Positions 9,057-17,560 of a stretch of 64,000 nucleotides of DNA are shown here, piece after piece. The DNA comes from an uncultured Caldilineaceae bacterium (GTDB lineage: Bacteria > Chloroflexota > Anaerolineae > Caldilineales > Caldilineaceae). The translations under genes and the position numbers were made by a program. The notes beneath the pieces are model-generated. The model searched no databases. It saw nothing but the letters and a program-made list of their open reading frames with translations, and was not told the origin of the DNA. The stretch lies in contig CATOTS010000036.1 in assembly GCA_951813625.1 (NCBI GenBank), forward strand, positions 1 to 64,000, read 5' to 3'. Positions within the stretch are counted from its first letter, which is position 1, and every line of letters starts with the position of its first letter.

Positions 9057-9968
9057 TTGCAAGCAATTGATTATGTAGCACCCAACAGTGTGGACGAGGC
9101 GGTATCGGCCCTGGCTGCCGGGGGCGCGAGCGCGAGGCCGCTCGGCGGCGGCACTGACCTGATCGCACAACTTCAGGAAGGGCGCAGTGATTTGGATACG
9201 ATCGTTGACGTGAAGCGTATTCCCGAATTGACGGCGATTTCGATCGGCGGCGATGGGTTGACGTTGGGTGCGGCGGCGTCCTGCCATAGCATCAACAACA
9301 ACCAGGCGATTCGGGACGGTTATCCGGCGTTGATCGATTCGACGCATTTGATTGGCGGCACGCAGATTCAGGGCCGGGCCAGCCTCGGCGGCAATCTGTG
9401 CAACTCTTCGCCGGCTGCCGATTCGATTCCCAATCTGATTGCGCACAGCGTGATCTGCCACATTGCCGGGCCGAATGGACGGCGCACGGTTGCGGTGGAG
9501 GATTTCTGCACGGCGCCGGGCCGCAATGTACTGGGCAACGGTGAGTTCCTGGTTGCGCTGGAGTTTCCGGTGCCGCCTGCGAACTTCGGCGCGGCCTATC
9601 TGCGTTTCATTCCGCGCAATGAGATGGACATTGCCGTCGTCGGCGCGGGTTCCTCGGTCGTCCTGAGCGACGACGGCCAGACGATTGAGTCGGCGCGGGT
9701 CTCGCTGGGCGCGGTTGCGCCTACGCCGCTGTTTGTGCAGGAGGCGGGCGATGCGCTGGCCGGTCAACCTGTTTCAGAGGAGACGCTGGCGAGGGCGGCC
9801 GAGCTGGCGAAGGACGCGGCGCGGCCGATAAGCGATATGCGCGGTACGATTCCGCAGCGCAAGCACCTTTCGGCTGTGCTGACGCAGCGGACGCTGCGGA
9901 TTGCCATCGACCGGGCGCGGGGCACAAAAACTGTTGACGAATTGGGGAGATTGAACGGACATGGCTAA
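9057..9968 (+). CDS. FAD-binding subunit of a molybdenum hydroxylase (CutM/CoxM type)
   Basis: 303 residues. This is the medium subunit of a xanthine dehydrogenase/CO dehydrogenase family enzyme, passing electrons from the 2Fe-2S subunit to FAD and then to an acceptor. FAD-binding motifs are ARPLGGGTDLIAQL (about 27-40) and GGTQIQGRASLGGNLCNSSPAADS from residue 100. The C-terminal CO-dehydrogenase flavoprotein domain follows. The start is TTG at 9057 with GAGGAGGT six bases upstream; no ATG fits. It overlaps the next gene by 8 bp and opens a four-gene operon. The substrate cannot be read from this subunit. Confidence 0.92.
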   Translation: MQAIDYVAPNSVDEAVSALAAGGASARPLGGGTDLIAQLQEGRSDLDTIVDVKRIPELTAISIGGDGLTLGAAASCHSINNNQAIRDGYPALIDSTHLIGGTQIQGRASLGGNLCNSSPAADSIPNLIAHSVICHIAGPNGRRTVAVEDFCTAPGRNVLGNGEFLVALEFPVPPANFGAAYLRFIPRNEMDIAVVGAGSSVVLSDDGQTIESARVSLGAVAPTPLFVQEAGDALAGQPVSEETLARAAELAKDAARPISDMRGTIPQRKHLSAVLTQRTLRIAIDRARGTKTVDELGRLNGHG

Positions 9969-10434
9969 GAAGATCGCTGTAGAGACTACAATCAACGGGG
10001 AAGAGACGATCTTTCTGTGCGAGCCGCGCCAGACGCTGCTGGAGGCGCTGCGCGACAACCTGGGGCTGATCGGTAGCAAAGAGGGCTGCGGCAACGGCAA
10101 CTGCGGCGCGTGCAACGTGCTGCTGGACGGGGTCCTGGTCAACTCCTGCCTGGTGCTTTCGCCGGAGATAGAGGGGCGCGATGTGGTGACGATCGAGGGC
10201 ATTGCCGTCGACGGCGAGCTGCATCCGCTGCAGCAGAAGTTCCTGGAACATGCCTCGCTGCAGTGCGGCATCTGCACGCCCGGCTTTATCGTCTCCGCCA
10301 AGGCGCTGCTGGACGAGAATCCTGACCCCAGCGAGCATGATGCGCGTCTGTGGCTGGCCGGAAATCTGTGCCGCTGCACGGGCTATGACAAGATTGTGCG
10401 GGCGGTCCTGGACGTTGCCGAGGGTGACGCATAG
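9961..10434 (+). CDS. 2Fe-2S subunit of the molybdenum hydroxylase (CutS/CoxS type)
   Basis: 157 residues with both iron-sulphur domains of the family. The plant-ferredoxin-like cluster is bound by Cys43, Cys48, Cys51 and Cys63 (EGCGNGNCGACNVLL). The helical domain has the CGIC (102-105) and CRCTGY (137-142) motifs. It carries electrons from the Moco site to the flavin subunit. Its ATG lies inside the 3' end of the FAD gene, which suggests translational coupling. The Moco subunit starts 18 bp after its TAG stop. Confidence 0.95.
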   Translation: MAKKIAVETTINGEETIFLCEPRQTLLEALRDNLGLIGSKEGCGNGNCGACNVLLDGVLVNSCLVLSPEIEGRDVVTIEGIAVDGELHPLQQKFLEHASLQCGICTPGFIVSAKALLDENPDPSEHDARLWLAGNLCRCTGYDKIVRAVLDVAEGDA

Positions 10435-10452
10435 AGACGAGGAGAAGACGCC

Positions 10453-12777
10453 ATGGCGAATACAAATCCGAACGGATCGGGCGGTCGCGCGGCCAACGGC
10501 CAGAACGGTTACAAGGTGATCGGCACGCGTCCGGTACGACCGGATGGCGTGGACAAGGTCACGGGTCGCGCGGTCTACGCGGCGGACGTGCAGATGACGG
10601 GGCTGCTGCACGGCTTTGTGCTGCGCAGCCCGCATGCGCACGCCTACATTCGCTCGATCGACACGAGCAAGGCGGAGGCGCTGCCGGGGGTACGTGCGAT
10701 TGTGACGGCGGCCGACCTGCCGGCGGCCGAGGACAAGATAGAGGACCTGGGCGAGGGCGCGATCAACCTCAAACATCTGAGTGACAACGTCCTTGCCGAC
10801 GAGAAGGCGCTCTATCACGGGCACGCGGTGGCGGGCGTGGCGGCGGTCAACCCGCATATCGCGCGGGAGGCGGCGGAGTTGATCGAGGTCGAATATGAGC
10901 TGCTGCCGCCGGTGATGACGGTGGATGACGCGCTGGCCGACGATGCGCCGATCCTTCTGGATGGGCTGCGCACCGATTCGATGGGCGAAGTCGGCGCGGA
11001 GCCGACCAACCTGGCCTCCTTCTTCCGCCATCAGCGCGGCGATCTGGATGCCGGTTTTGCCGCGGCGGAGCAGGTGGTGGACCGCACGTATCGCACGGAG
11101 ACGGTGCATCAGGGGTACATCGAGCCGCACGCGGCGACGGCGCTGCACAGCGCGGACGGCCAGATTACGATCTGGACGAGCACGCAGGGCTCGTTCGCGG
11201 TGCGCGGGCAGGTATGTGAGATTCTGCAGATTCCAGTCTCGCGTCTGAAGGTGGTTCCGACCGAGATCGGCGGCGGATTCGGCGGGAAGATTAACGTCTA
11301 TGTAGAGCCGGTCGCGGTGTTACTGTCGCAGAAGGCCGGCCACGAACCGGTGAAGATCGTGATGAGCCGCGCCGACGTGCTGGCTGCCACAGGACCGACA
11401 TCGGGTTCGAATATCCGCGTCAAGATGGGCGCGGACGCAGGCGGCAAGATCACGGCTGCGCTGGCCGAACTCTACTACGAGGCGGGGGCGTATCCCGGTT
11501 CACCGGTCGGGGCTGCAGCCAACGTGAGCCTGGCGCCGTACGCGCTCGAGAATATGCAGGTGGACGGCTACGACATCGTCGTCAACCGGCCGCGCAGCGC
11601 GGCCTACCGCGCGCCTGGCGGCACCAATGTTGCGTTTGCGGTTGAGAGCGTCGTCGATGAGCTGGCGGAGAAGATGGGCATGGACCCGGCGGAGTTCCGG
11701 ATTTTGAACGGGGCCAAGGAGAATGACCGCCGGCCGGACGGCTTGCAGTACGCGCGCATCGGTCACATCGAGACGGTTGAATCGATCCGTGATTCGGAAC
11801 ACTACCAGTCGCCGCTGGAGGGGAAGTACCGCGGCCGCGGCATCGCTTCCGGTTACTGGAACAACTGGGGCGGCCAGTCGAGTGCAACCGCGGTTCTGAA
11901 CCCGGACGGTACCGTCAACCTGAACGAGGCGTCGACCGACATCGGCGGGACGCGGGCGTCGATTGCGATGCAGCTGGCCGAGGCGATGGACATAGAATAT
12001 GAGCAGGTCAAGGCGCGGGTGGTGGACACCGACACGGTCTCGTACAACGACGTGACCGGTGGCAGCCGCACGACCTATTCGACCGGGCTGGCGGCCTACA
12101 ACCTGGGGCAGCAGCTCAAGGAGGAGATGAAGCGGCGCCTGGCCGACCATTGGGACGTGCCGGCCGAGAACATCAGCTACGAGGACGGCGTTTTCGAGGC
12201 TGGAAGCGAGAGCATGCCGTTTGCGGAAGCTGCCGGCGTGGTGCAGCGCGACGAGCCGCTGATGGCGAGTTCGACAGTGCATCCGCAGGATTTCGGCCCT
12301 GGTTTCTCGACACAGCTGGTCGACGTCGAGATCGACCCTGAGACCGGTAAGATCACGATTTTGCGTTACACGATCGCGCAGGACGTGGGCAAGGCGATCC
12401 ACCCGTCGTACGTGGAAGGGCAGATGCAGGGCGGAGTGGCGCAGGGGATCGGCTGGGCGATCAACGAGGAGTACATCTACGACGACGAGGGCCATCTGCT
12501 CAACGCCAGCCTGCTCGACTACCGGATGCCGACGGCGTTGGACCTGCCGATGATCGAGACGATCATGGTGGAGGTCCCGCATCCGGCGCACCCATACGGC
12601 GTGCGCGGCGTGGGAGAGGTGAACATCGTGCCGCCGGCCGGGGCAGTCGCCAACGCGGTCTATGCCGCGACCGGCGTGCGCATGGAGAAGCTGCCGATAT
12701 CGCCGGCCAATCTCCTGGAAGCGATGTGGGCCAAAGAGGCAGAAGCAGCGGCTGAACCTGTACCCGGGGACGACTGA
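10453..12777 (+). CDS. Molybdopterin-binding catalytic subunit of a xanthine dehydrogenase-family hydroxylase
   Basis: 774 residues, the normal length of the large subunit. It begins with the aldehyde oxidase a/b hammerhead domain (RPDGVDKVTGRAVYAADV). Moco-binding motifs are GGGFGGK (273-279) and AYRAPGG (384-390); GVRGVGE ends in the predicted catalytic Glu722. The active-site loop AYRAPGG is not the AYRCSFR of form I CO dehydrogenase, so CO oxidation is unlikely. An organic hydroxylase (purine, nicotinate-like or aldehyde substrate) is more probable. It is preceded by GAGACGAGGAG and followed 2 bp later by the MoaD-like gene. MoaB at 56.3 kb could serve its cofactor. Confidence 0.93.
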   Translation: MANTNPNGSGGRAANGQNGYKVIGTRPVRPDGVDKVTGRAVYAADVQMTGLLHGFVLRSPHAHAYIRSIDTSKAEALPGVRAIVTAADLPAAEDKIEDLGEGAINLKHLSDNVLADEKALYHGHAVAGVAAVNPHIAREAAELIEVEYELLPPVMTVDDALADDAPILLDGLRTDSMGEVGAEPTNLASFFRHQRGDLDAGFAAAEQVVDRTYRTETVHQGYIEPHAATALHSADGQITIWTSTQGSFAVRGQVCEILQIPVSRLKVVPTEIGGGFGGKINVYVEPVAVLLSQKAGHEPVKIVMSRADVLAATGPTSGSNIRVKMGADAGGKITAALAELYYEAGAYPGSPVGAAANVSLAPYALENMQVDGYDIVVNRPRSAAYRAPGGTNVAFAVESVVDELAEKMGMDPAEFRILNGAKENDRRPDGLQYARIGHIETVESIRDSEHYQSPLEGKYRGRGIASGYWNNWGGQSSATAVLNPDGTVNLNEASTDIGGTRASIAMQLAEAMDIEYEQVKARVVDTDTVSYNDVTGGSRTTYSTGLAAYNLGQQLKEEMKRRLADHWDVPAENISYEDGVFEAGSESMPFAEAAGVVQRDEPLMASSTVHPQDFGPGFSTQLVDVEIDPETGKITILRYTIAQDVGKAIHPSYVEGQMQGGVAQGIGWAINEEYIYDDEGHLLNASLLDYRMPTALDLPMIETIMVEVPHPAHPYGVRGVGEVNIVPPAGAVANAVYAATGVRMEKLPISPANLLEAMWAKEAEAAAEPVPGDD

Positions 12778-12779
12778 GC

Positions 12780-13058
12780 GTGGCGCAGGTCTGGATACCC
12801 CCGCTGATGCGTTCGCTGACCGGTGGTCAACAGATCGTCGAGGCGGAGGGCGCAACGGTGCGTGAGGTGGTGGCGGCGCTGGACGAGTTCTATCCCGGCA
12901 TCGCCGACCGAATCGTTGAAGAAGGGCGGATCCGGCCGGGATGGACGGTCGCCGTGGACGGCGCGGTGCAGAATCGCGGTCTGCGGGCGGCGGTGGGGCC
13001 GGAGAGCGAGGTGCACTTCGTGCCGTCGATGGCGGGCGGCCAGGCATCGACGCTTTAA
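12780..13058 (+). CDS. MoaD/ThiS-family ubiquitin-like protein with a C-terminal extension
   Basis: 92 residues with the beta-grasp pattern of MoaD/ThiS sulphur carriers (ATVREVVAALDEFYPGIADRI, GWTVAVDGAVQNRGL, SEVHFVPSMAGG). The start is GTG, 2 bp after the hydroxylase stop. A role in thiolating molybdopterin for the adjacent enzyme, or in another sulphur transfer, is inferred. The functional Gly-Gly (86-87) is not terminal: QASTL follows. Typical carriers end exactly in GG, so this one may need proteolytic trimming, or may not act as a carrier. A strong terminator follows 20 bp downstream. Confidence 0.8.
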   Translation: MAQVWIPPLMRSLTGGQQIVEAEGATVREVVAALDEFYPGIADRIVEEGRIRPGWTVAVDGAVQNRGLRAAVGPESEVHFVPSMAGGQASTL

Positions 13059-13078
13059 CAGAATAGCAACGCCTGATC

Positions 13079-13113
13079 CTGCCCTTGGCCGCGCGTGCGG
13101 CCAAGGGCAGTTT
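13079..13113 (+). terminator. Intrinsic terminator of the hydroxylase operon
   Basis: A perfect 14-bp inverted repeat (CTGCCCTTGGCCGC and its complement) with a 4-nt GCGT loop is followed by TTTGCTGT. It starts 21 bp after the stop of the MoaD-like gene. Confidence 0.85.
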
Positions 13114-13206
13114 GCTGTCCTGCGGGCGGGGCGGCGCGGCCCTACACCGTACAGGCAGGCGCCAAGGCGCGCACTTGCGTTTCTAAAACTACAGTCATTT
13201 GCCAAA

Positions 13207-14898
13207 ATGGTCGCCACTCGACACGAAGGTTTTTGGGCAGGCTGCGCAGACCAGAATACGGACGACAGGGTTGCGCTGCAGTGGCCCGGTAAGCGGCTGC
13301 AGGTTGATGCTGGGCGGCCTGTTGCGCGTACATTGGAAACGTACCGTCCGACGGCAGAGCGGGCCGGTCGTATGGGGGCTGAATCCGTTGGGAGGGCCGG
13401 TCTTCTCCTGTACGGCGACAACTTGGATGGTCTCTCGTGGCTGCTGGCGAACGGTTATGGCGGCAGGGTGCGCCTGGTCTACATGGATCCCCCCTACAAT
13501 TCGAACCGAACATACCGTAGCCGCGTACGGCTGCGGGGCAATGGTCAGCCTTCGATCGGTGAGCAGACTGTGTACGAGGACGTCTGGCAGCCGGGCGACT
13601 ATCTGCAGTTCGCGGCCGACAGGTTGCTGCTGTTGCGCGAGCTGCTGCACGAAGACGGGACGCTGTGGCTGCACTGTGACCACCGCATGCAGGCGCATCT
13701 GCTGCTGCTGTTGGAGGAGGTTTTCGGCGCATCGTGTCATCTGAACACGGTGTACTGGCGCAGCCAGACGATGCGCGGGGCCAAGGTGCATGCGCGCTAT
13801 TTTCCGCGCAGCGCGCAGGCGATCCACATATTTCGGCGTCAGAAGGATGGGGAGCCTGTGTGGCAGGCGCCGACGCGCGAGATCGAGCTGACCGAGTCGG
13901 AGGCGGCGGCGCGCTATATGCGCGACGGGCGCGGTTTCTTCCGCACTTCGGATCCGGGTACTTACAGTTTTGAACGGCTGGCGGCGCTCGACGCGGAAGG
14001 GCGGCTGTACGCGCCGTTCGGCGGTCACGTGGTTATCGACGGGGCGTCGCGGCGGGTGTACGCTTCGAACGGCGGGAACCTGGGCGTAAAGTATTACCTG
14101 GAACAGCGCGGTCGCGCCCGGTACGTCGTGACGCGTGCCGTGGACAATCTCTGGGATGATCTGGCAGGTCTCGGGACAGTGCCAGGCGAGGATGAGAGCT
14201 ATCCGACGCAGAAGACGGAGCGGCTCTTGCAGCGGATCCTGGAGACGGCTACGCGTCCGGGAGACCTGGTGCTCGATCCCTTTGTCGGGGCCGGCACAAC
14301 GACTGCCGTTGCGCACAAGATGGGCCGTGCGTGGATTGGCTGCGACAGCATCTGGCGGGCAGTGCGCACGGCTGCGGGCCGCATTGGGCGCTCCTCGCAA
14401 GCGACCGAAATTGACGAGAGCGGAGATTCGGCAGCGCGCGTAGGCGGCTATCAGATCGTGCGGGTTGGCGAAGCCGGCACCGGGCTGGGCCGGGGCGCAC
14501 CGGGGACCGAGCGCGCTGGGGCAAGCTCACGTATACGTGTTACGCGGGAGGGCGAGCAGCTGGCGGTCCGGATCGAGCGCTTCCGCAGCGAGCACGTGGC
14601 GCGGCTGGCGGCGGAGTCGAATGTGCCACTGCCGCAGGACTGGCGCGCGCAGGTGCGCGCCGTCCTGATCGACCCGGATTACGACGGCACGATCTTCCGG
14701 CCGGAGGTGGTCGACGCGCCGGCGGGCAGGAAAGCCCTGGTTGCGGGCAGCTACCGCTGCGGAAAGCTGGACCGCTGCAGCCAGATTGGTGGCAGTGGCG
14801 CCGGTGGGCGCTCGGTCGCCGTGCTCATCTTGGACGTGGCGGGAGAGGAACACCTGGAATTGAGGACGGTCGGGCAACCATCTTCATCGGCAGGTTGA
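13207..14898 (+). CDS. Orphan beta-class site-specific DNA methyltransferase
   Basis: 563 residues from the ATG at 13207. Motif IV, MDPPY (93-97), comes before motif I, DPFVGAGTT (from 357), the order of beta-class N6-adenine or N4-cytosine methylases such as type III Mod proteins. The segment LQWPGKRLQ near the N terminus and LLYGDNLDGLSWLL before motif IV are typical of these enzymes and support a start upstream of the ATG at 13372. About 190 residues after motif I form a C-terminal domain that I do not recognise. No restriction endonuclease or Res subunit is nearby, so this looks like an orphan methylase, for epigenetic marking or as a remnant. mutL follows after 106 bp. Confidence 0.85.
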   Translation: MVATRHEGFWAGCADQNTDDRVALQWPGKRLQVDAGRPVARTLETYRPTAERAGRMGAESVGRAGLLLYGDNLDGLSWLLANGYGGRVRLVYMDPPYNSNRTYRSRVRLRGNGQPSIGEQTVYEDVWQPGDYLQFAADRLLLLRELLHEDGTLWLHCDHRMQAHLLLLLEEVFGASCHLNTVYWRSQTMRGAKVHARYFPRSAQAIHIFRRQKDGEPVWQAPTREIELTESEAAARYMRDGRGFFRTSDPGTYSFERLAALDAEGRLYAPFGGHVVIDGASRRVYASNGGNLGVKYYLEQRGRARYVVTRAVDNLWDDLAGLGTVPGEDESYPTQKTERLLQRILETATRPGDLVLDPFVGAGTTTAVAHKMGRAWIGCDSIWRAVRTAAGRIGRSSQATEIDESGDSAARVGGYQIVRVGEAGTGLGRGAPGTERAGASSRIRVTREGEQLAVRIERFRSEHVARLAAESNVPLPQDWRAQVRAVLIDPDYDGTIFRPEVVDAPAGRKALVAGSYRCGKLDRCSQIGGSGAGGRSVAVLILDVAGEEHLELRTVGQPSSSAG

Positions 14899-14986
14899 GC
14901 GAAACCGGCGACCCGAAGCCGGCACTACGAGATGGCGCTTTGCCTTGAAGGGTGAACGAAGCTGCGCGAGTTATCGCGAAGGGAAA

Positions 14987-14995
14987 TGGTATAAT
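14987..14995 (+). promoter_or_regulatory. Extended -10 promoter of mutL
   Basis: TGGTATAAT is a consensus extended -10 with no good -35. Transcription should start near 15002, only about three bases before the mutL ATG at 15005, leaving no room for a Shine-Dalgarno site. The mRNA is predicted to be almost leaderless. Confidence 0.6.
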
Positions 14996-15004
14996 TGAGC
15001 CCTC

Positions 15005-16942
15005 ATGGCCATTGAGCTTCTTTCCCAGGATGTAGCTGCCAAAATCGCCGCGGGCGAGGTGGTTGAGCGCCCGGCCAATGTCGCCAAGGAGCTGATCGAG
15101 AACAGCCTCGATGCCGGCGCGAGCGAGGTGCGCGTCGAAATCAGGCAGGGCGGCCAGCGGCTGTTGCGCGTGAGCGACGATGGACACGGCATCCTACCGG
15201 CTGACCTGGAGCTGGCGGTCGCGCGGCACGCCACCAGCAAGCTGCGCAGCGCGGCAGACCTGGATGCGATCGCGACGCTCGGCTTTCGCGGCGAGGCGCT
15301 CTACAGCATCGCTGCGGTCAGCCGCATGACGCTTAGCAGCCGCGCGCGCGCGGCGGACGCGGGCGCGGAGGTGCTGGTCGAAGGCGGCAGCCTGCAGCAT
15401 AACCGGTCTGCCGGTCTGCCGGTTGGGACGGTTGTAACGGTTGAGAATATCTTTTTCAACGTTCCCGCGCGACGCAAGTTTCTGCGGCGGCCGGCGACGG
15501 AGGCGAGCCACATGGCGGCGATCGTGCAGCGCTATGCGCTGGCGTACCCTTCGTGCCGCTTCCAGTATGTGAACGAGGGCAAACTGGCTTTTTCCACGGA
15601 CGGCAGCGGGCGCGAGATCGACGTCTTGACTAAAATATACGGGCGTGAGAACGCGCAGCAGTTGATCGGTGTGGGCCGTATGCGGGAGGGCAGCGGCCCT
15701 TCCGATTGGGGCGGGCGTCGAGCGACGGGCGGTGATGGGGAACGGGAAGTCAGTTTCATGCCGGATGCGGCGCCTTCCTCGGCGGGCACGCGGGGGGAGG
15801 TCAGAGTGGGCGGCTACGTCAGCCTGCCGTCGCTGACGCGCGCCAGCCGGGCCCAGATCGACCTGTTCGTCAACCGGCGTTATGTCGAGGACCGCGCGCT
15901 GACGCACGCGGTCGTGCAGGCGTATCACACGCTGCTTCCGGGCGGGCGCTATCCGCTGGCCGCGCTTTTTGTCGAGCTGGAGGCGGCGGAGGTGGACGTG
16001 AACGTGCACCCGCGCAAGACGGAGGTGCGTTTCGCCGATGCGCGCAGCGTTTTTTCGGCTGTTCAGCGGGCGGTGCGGCAGGCGGTCGTCGAGGGCGCGG
16101 GCGTGCCCGATCTGCCATCTGGTCGGGACAGTTCGCCGGCGCTTGCTGGCGAGGATATGTCCGGCTGGGCGGCGCGGCGCCAGTCGATTCTCGACGCGGG
16201 GAGCGGCCGCCAGCCGGTTATTCCGGTCGATATGCCGTTCACCCGCGCGCCTGAAACGGACCCGTTGCAGAATATCGCCGGCACGCAGTCGGAAGGCGGC
16301 GGCACGGAAGCCTTTGCGGGGGATGAACAGGCCGCGCCGGCCGATCCCGACCAGGGCTTGCCGCCGTTGCGGGTGGTGGGACAGGCGGGGGCGATGTATG
16401 TTGTCGCAGAAGGGCCGGAAGGGTTGTATCTGATCGATCAACATGCCGCGCATGAGCGGATCTTGTATGAGAAGTTCCTGGCGCAGCGCGAGCAGGGCGG
16501 CGGTCCGGTGGCGGCGCGCCAGGGACTGCTGGAGCCGATTACGCTGCACGTGGGCGACGTGCGAGCGGGGCTCGTCGCCCAGCATCTGTCCGAGCTGAAC
16601 GCGGTCGGGTTCAGCGTGGAGCATTTCGGCGGCGATACGTTTCTGGTGCGCGCTGTCCCGAGCGCGCTCTCGCATCAGGACTGCGAACGCGTGCTGGACG
16701 AGATCGTGCAGGGGCTGGCCGAGAACCGGGACCTGGTGGGAGAGGAGCTGGAGGCGCGGCTGGTGAAGATGGTGTGCAAGCGGGCGTCGATCAAGGCGGG
16801 GCAGATTCTCAGCGACATCGAGATGAAGGAGCTGGTGCGACAGTTGGAGCAGTGTGCCGCGCCGCGTACGTGCCCGCACGGACGGCCTACGATGCTGCAG
16901 CTGCGCGCGGGCGAGCTGGAGCGGGCCTTCAAGCGAACGTAG
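15005..16942 (+). CDS. mutL: DNA mismatch repair endonuclease MutL
   Basis: 645 residues. The N-terminal GHKL ATPase shows IAAGEVVERPANVAKELIEN, DDGHGI and GFRGEALYSIAAV. A flexible linker of about 110 residues separates it from the C-terminal dimerisation/nuclease domain. That domain contains DQHAAHERILYE (about 477-488), the DQHA(X)2E(X)4E metal-binding motif of nicking MutL proteins, and CPHGRP near the C terminus. The strand cut would therefore be made by MutL itself, as expected for a bacterium without MutH. No Shine-Dalgarno precedes the ATG. mutS is in the same window. Confidence 0.96.
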   Translation: MAIELLSQDVAAKIAAGEVVERPANVAKELIENSLDAGASEVRVEIRQGGQRLLRVSDDGHGILPADLELAVARHATSKLRSAADLDAIATLGFRGEALYSIAAVSRMTLSSRARAADAGAEVLVEGGSLQHNRSAGLPVGTVVTVENIFFNVPARRKFLRRPATEASHMAAIVQRYALAYPSCRFQYVNEGKLAFSTDGSGREIDVLTKIYGRENAQQLIGVGRMREGSGPSDWGGRRATGGDGEREVSFMPDAAPSSAGTRGEVRVGGYVSLPSLTRASRAQIDLFVNRRYVEDRALTHAVVQAYHTLLPGGRYPLAALFVELEAAEVDVNVHPRKTEVRFADARSVFSAVQRAVRQAVVEGAGVPDLPSGRDSSPALAGEDMSGWAARRQSILDAGSGRQPVIPVDMPFTRAPETDPLQNIAGTQSEGGGTEAFAGDEQAAPADPDQGLPPLRVVGQAGAMYVVAEGPEGLYLIDQHAAHERILYEKFLAQREQGGGPVAARQGLLEPITLHVGDVRAGLVAQHLSELNAVGFSVEHFGGDTFLVRAVPSALSHQDCERVLDEIVQGLAENRDLVGEELEARLVKMVCKRASIKAGQILSDIEMKELVRQLEQCAAPRTCPHGRPTMLQLRAGELERAFKRT

Positions 16943-16948
16943 CTTGCG

Positions 16949-17278
16949 TCAGCCACTGTCATTCGCCAGGCGGGCGCTGACCAACCTGTTCAGGCTAACG
17001 CCCTGTTCGGCGGCGCGCAGCGCTAGTGCTCGGTGCGTTTCGGGGGGCACGCGGACGAGGAACTTGCCGCTGTAGGCGCGGTCGGCGAGCGGCTGCGGCG
17101 GCTCTTCTCCCTGCGCGTTTATATCGGCGACGCAGTTGGCTACAAGGCGCCGAATTCCGGAAAAGGACTCCTCTGCTGAAGGGGCCAGCCAACTCAGCGC
17201 GGGAAATTCTGCGCACAGCCCAACATATTCGCCATCTTCACTTGACCAAATAACTCTATACGCAAAATGATCTTTCAT
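16949..17278 (-). CDS. hicB: HicB-family antitoxin
   Basis: 109 residues. The N-terminal half is the partial RNase H-like HicB fold (YRVIWSSEDGEYVGLCAEFPALSWLAPS). The C-terminal half is a ribbon-helix-helix DNA-binding segment (KFLVRVPPETHRALALRAAEQG). HicB neutralises the HicA mRNA interferase and represses the operon. The reading frame is intact. Its ATG overlaps the hicA stop (ATGA), the usual gene order, but the hicA gene carries an internal stop. It converges with mutL, leaving only 6 bp between the two ends. Confidence 0.9.
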   Translation of the reverse strand: MKDHFAYRVIWSSEDGEYVGLCAEFPALSWLAPSAEESFSGIRRLVANCVADINAQGEEPPQPLADRAYSGKFLVRVPPETHRALALRAAEQGVSLNRLVSARLANDSG

Positions 17279-17523
17279 TCCAGCCCCTCCAGCTTCCTGA
17301 CGGCTTTCACAACCTGCCGTACCTGATAGGCTTTTGCCTTGCCCTTGTCGTTTTGGAAGTTGACTCTTGGATTTCCTGGCTATGGGGTTCGATCGATTCG
17401 GTGGCTACCACCCTTCTGACGAGGCTGTCCAAAGTATTGGTCACAGATCTTTGCCAAGTCGGCGGACCGTCCACCTTTCGGATTCGGGGAAAGCCTCTGA
17501 AGGATTTCTTGCGTGCTTTCCAT
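17275..17523 (-). pseudogene. hicA: hicA toxin gene with an in-frame amber codon
   Basis: Read on the minus strand from the ATG at 17523, the frame encodes METQ-like HicA features. They are a short helix, the YFGQPRQKGGSH core with the predicted catalytic His41, then RTP, stop, PGNPRVNFQNDKGKAKAYQV and a C-terminal helix. Codon 48 is TAG (complement of 17380-17382) where the family has Trp (TGG) in TPWPG. Apart from that single base the 82-codon frame is open and ends in the ATGA overlap with hicB. A 47-residue truncated product would lack the second half of the fold, so the toxin is probably dead. The lesion is too short for automatic gene finders and is easily missed. Confidence 0.88.
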
Positions 17524-17531
17524 GCGCTTGC

Positions 17532-17560
17532 ATAATGTCAGTAAAGATCCCGTAGGTCAA
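17532..17560 (-). promoter_or_regulatory. hicAB promoter
   Basis: On the minus strand TTGACC and CATTAT are separated by 17 bp, ending 8 bp before the hicA ATG. A short inverted repeat, ATGC-N4-GCAT (17522-17533), lies between the -10 and the start and could be part of the HicB operator. Confidence 0.55.

Noticed and set aside
10453..12777. Naming the Moco subunit CoxL (CO dehydrogenase)
   Set aside because: The active-site loop is AYRAPGG, lacking the Cys of the form I AYRCSFR motif, so CO oxidation is not supported.
17380..17382. TAG read as a sense codon, since hicA and a membrane-protein paralogue both contain an in-frame TAG
   Set aside because: Many intact genes here end in TAG (for example mutL and the 2Fe-2S subunit), so TAG is an ordinary stop.
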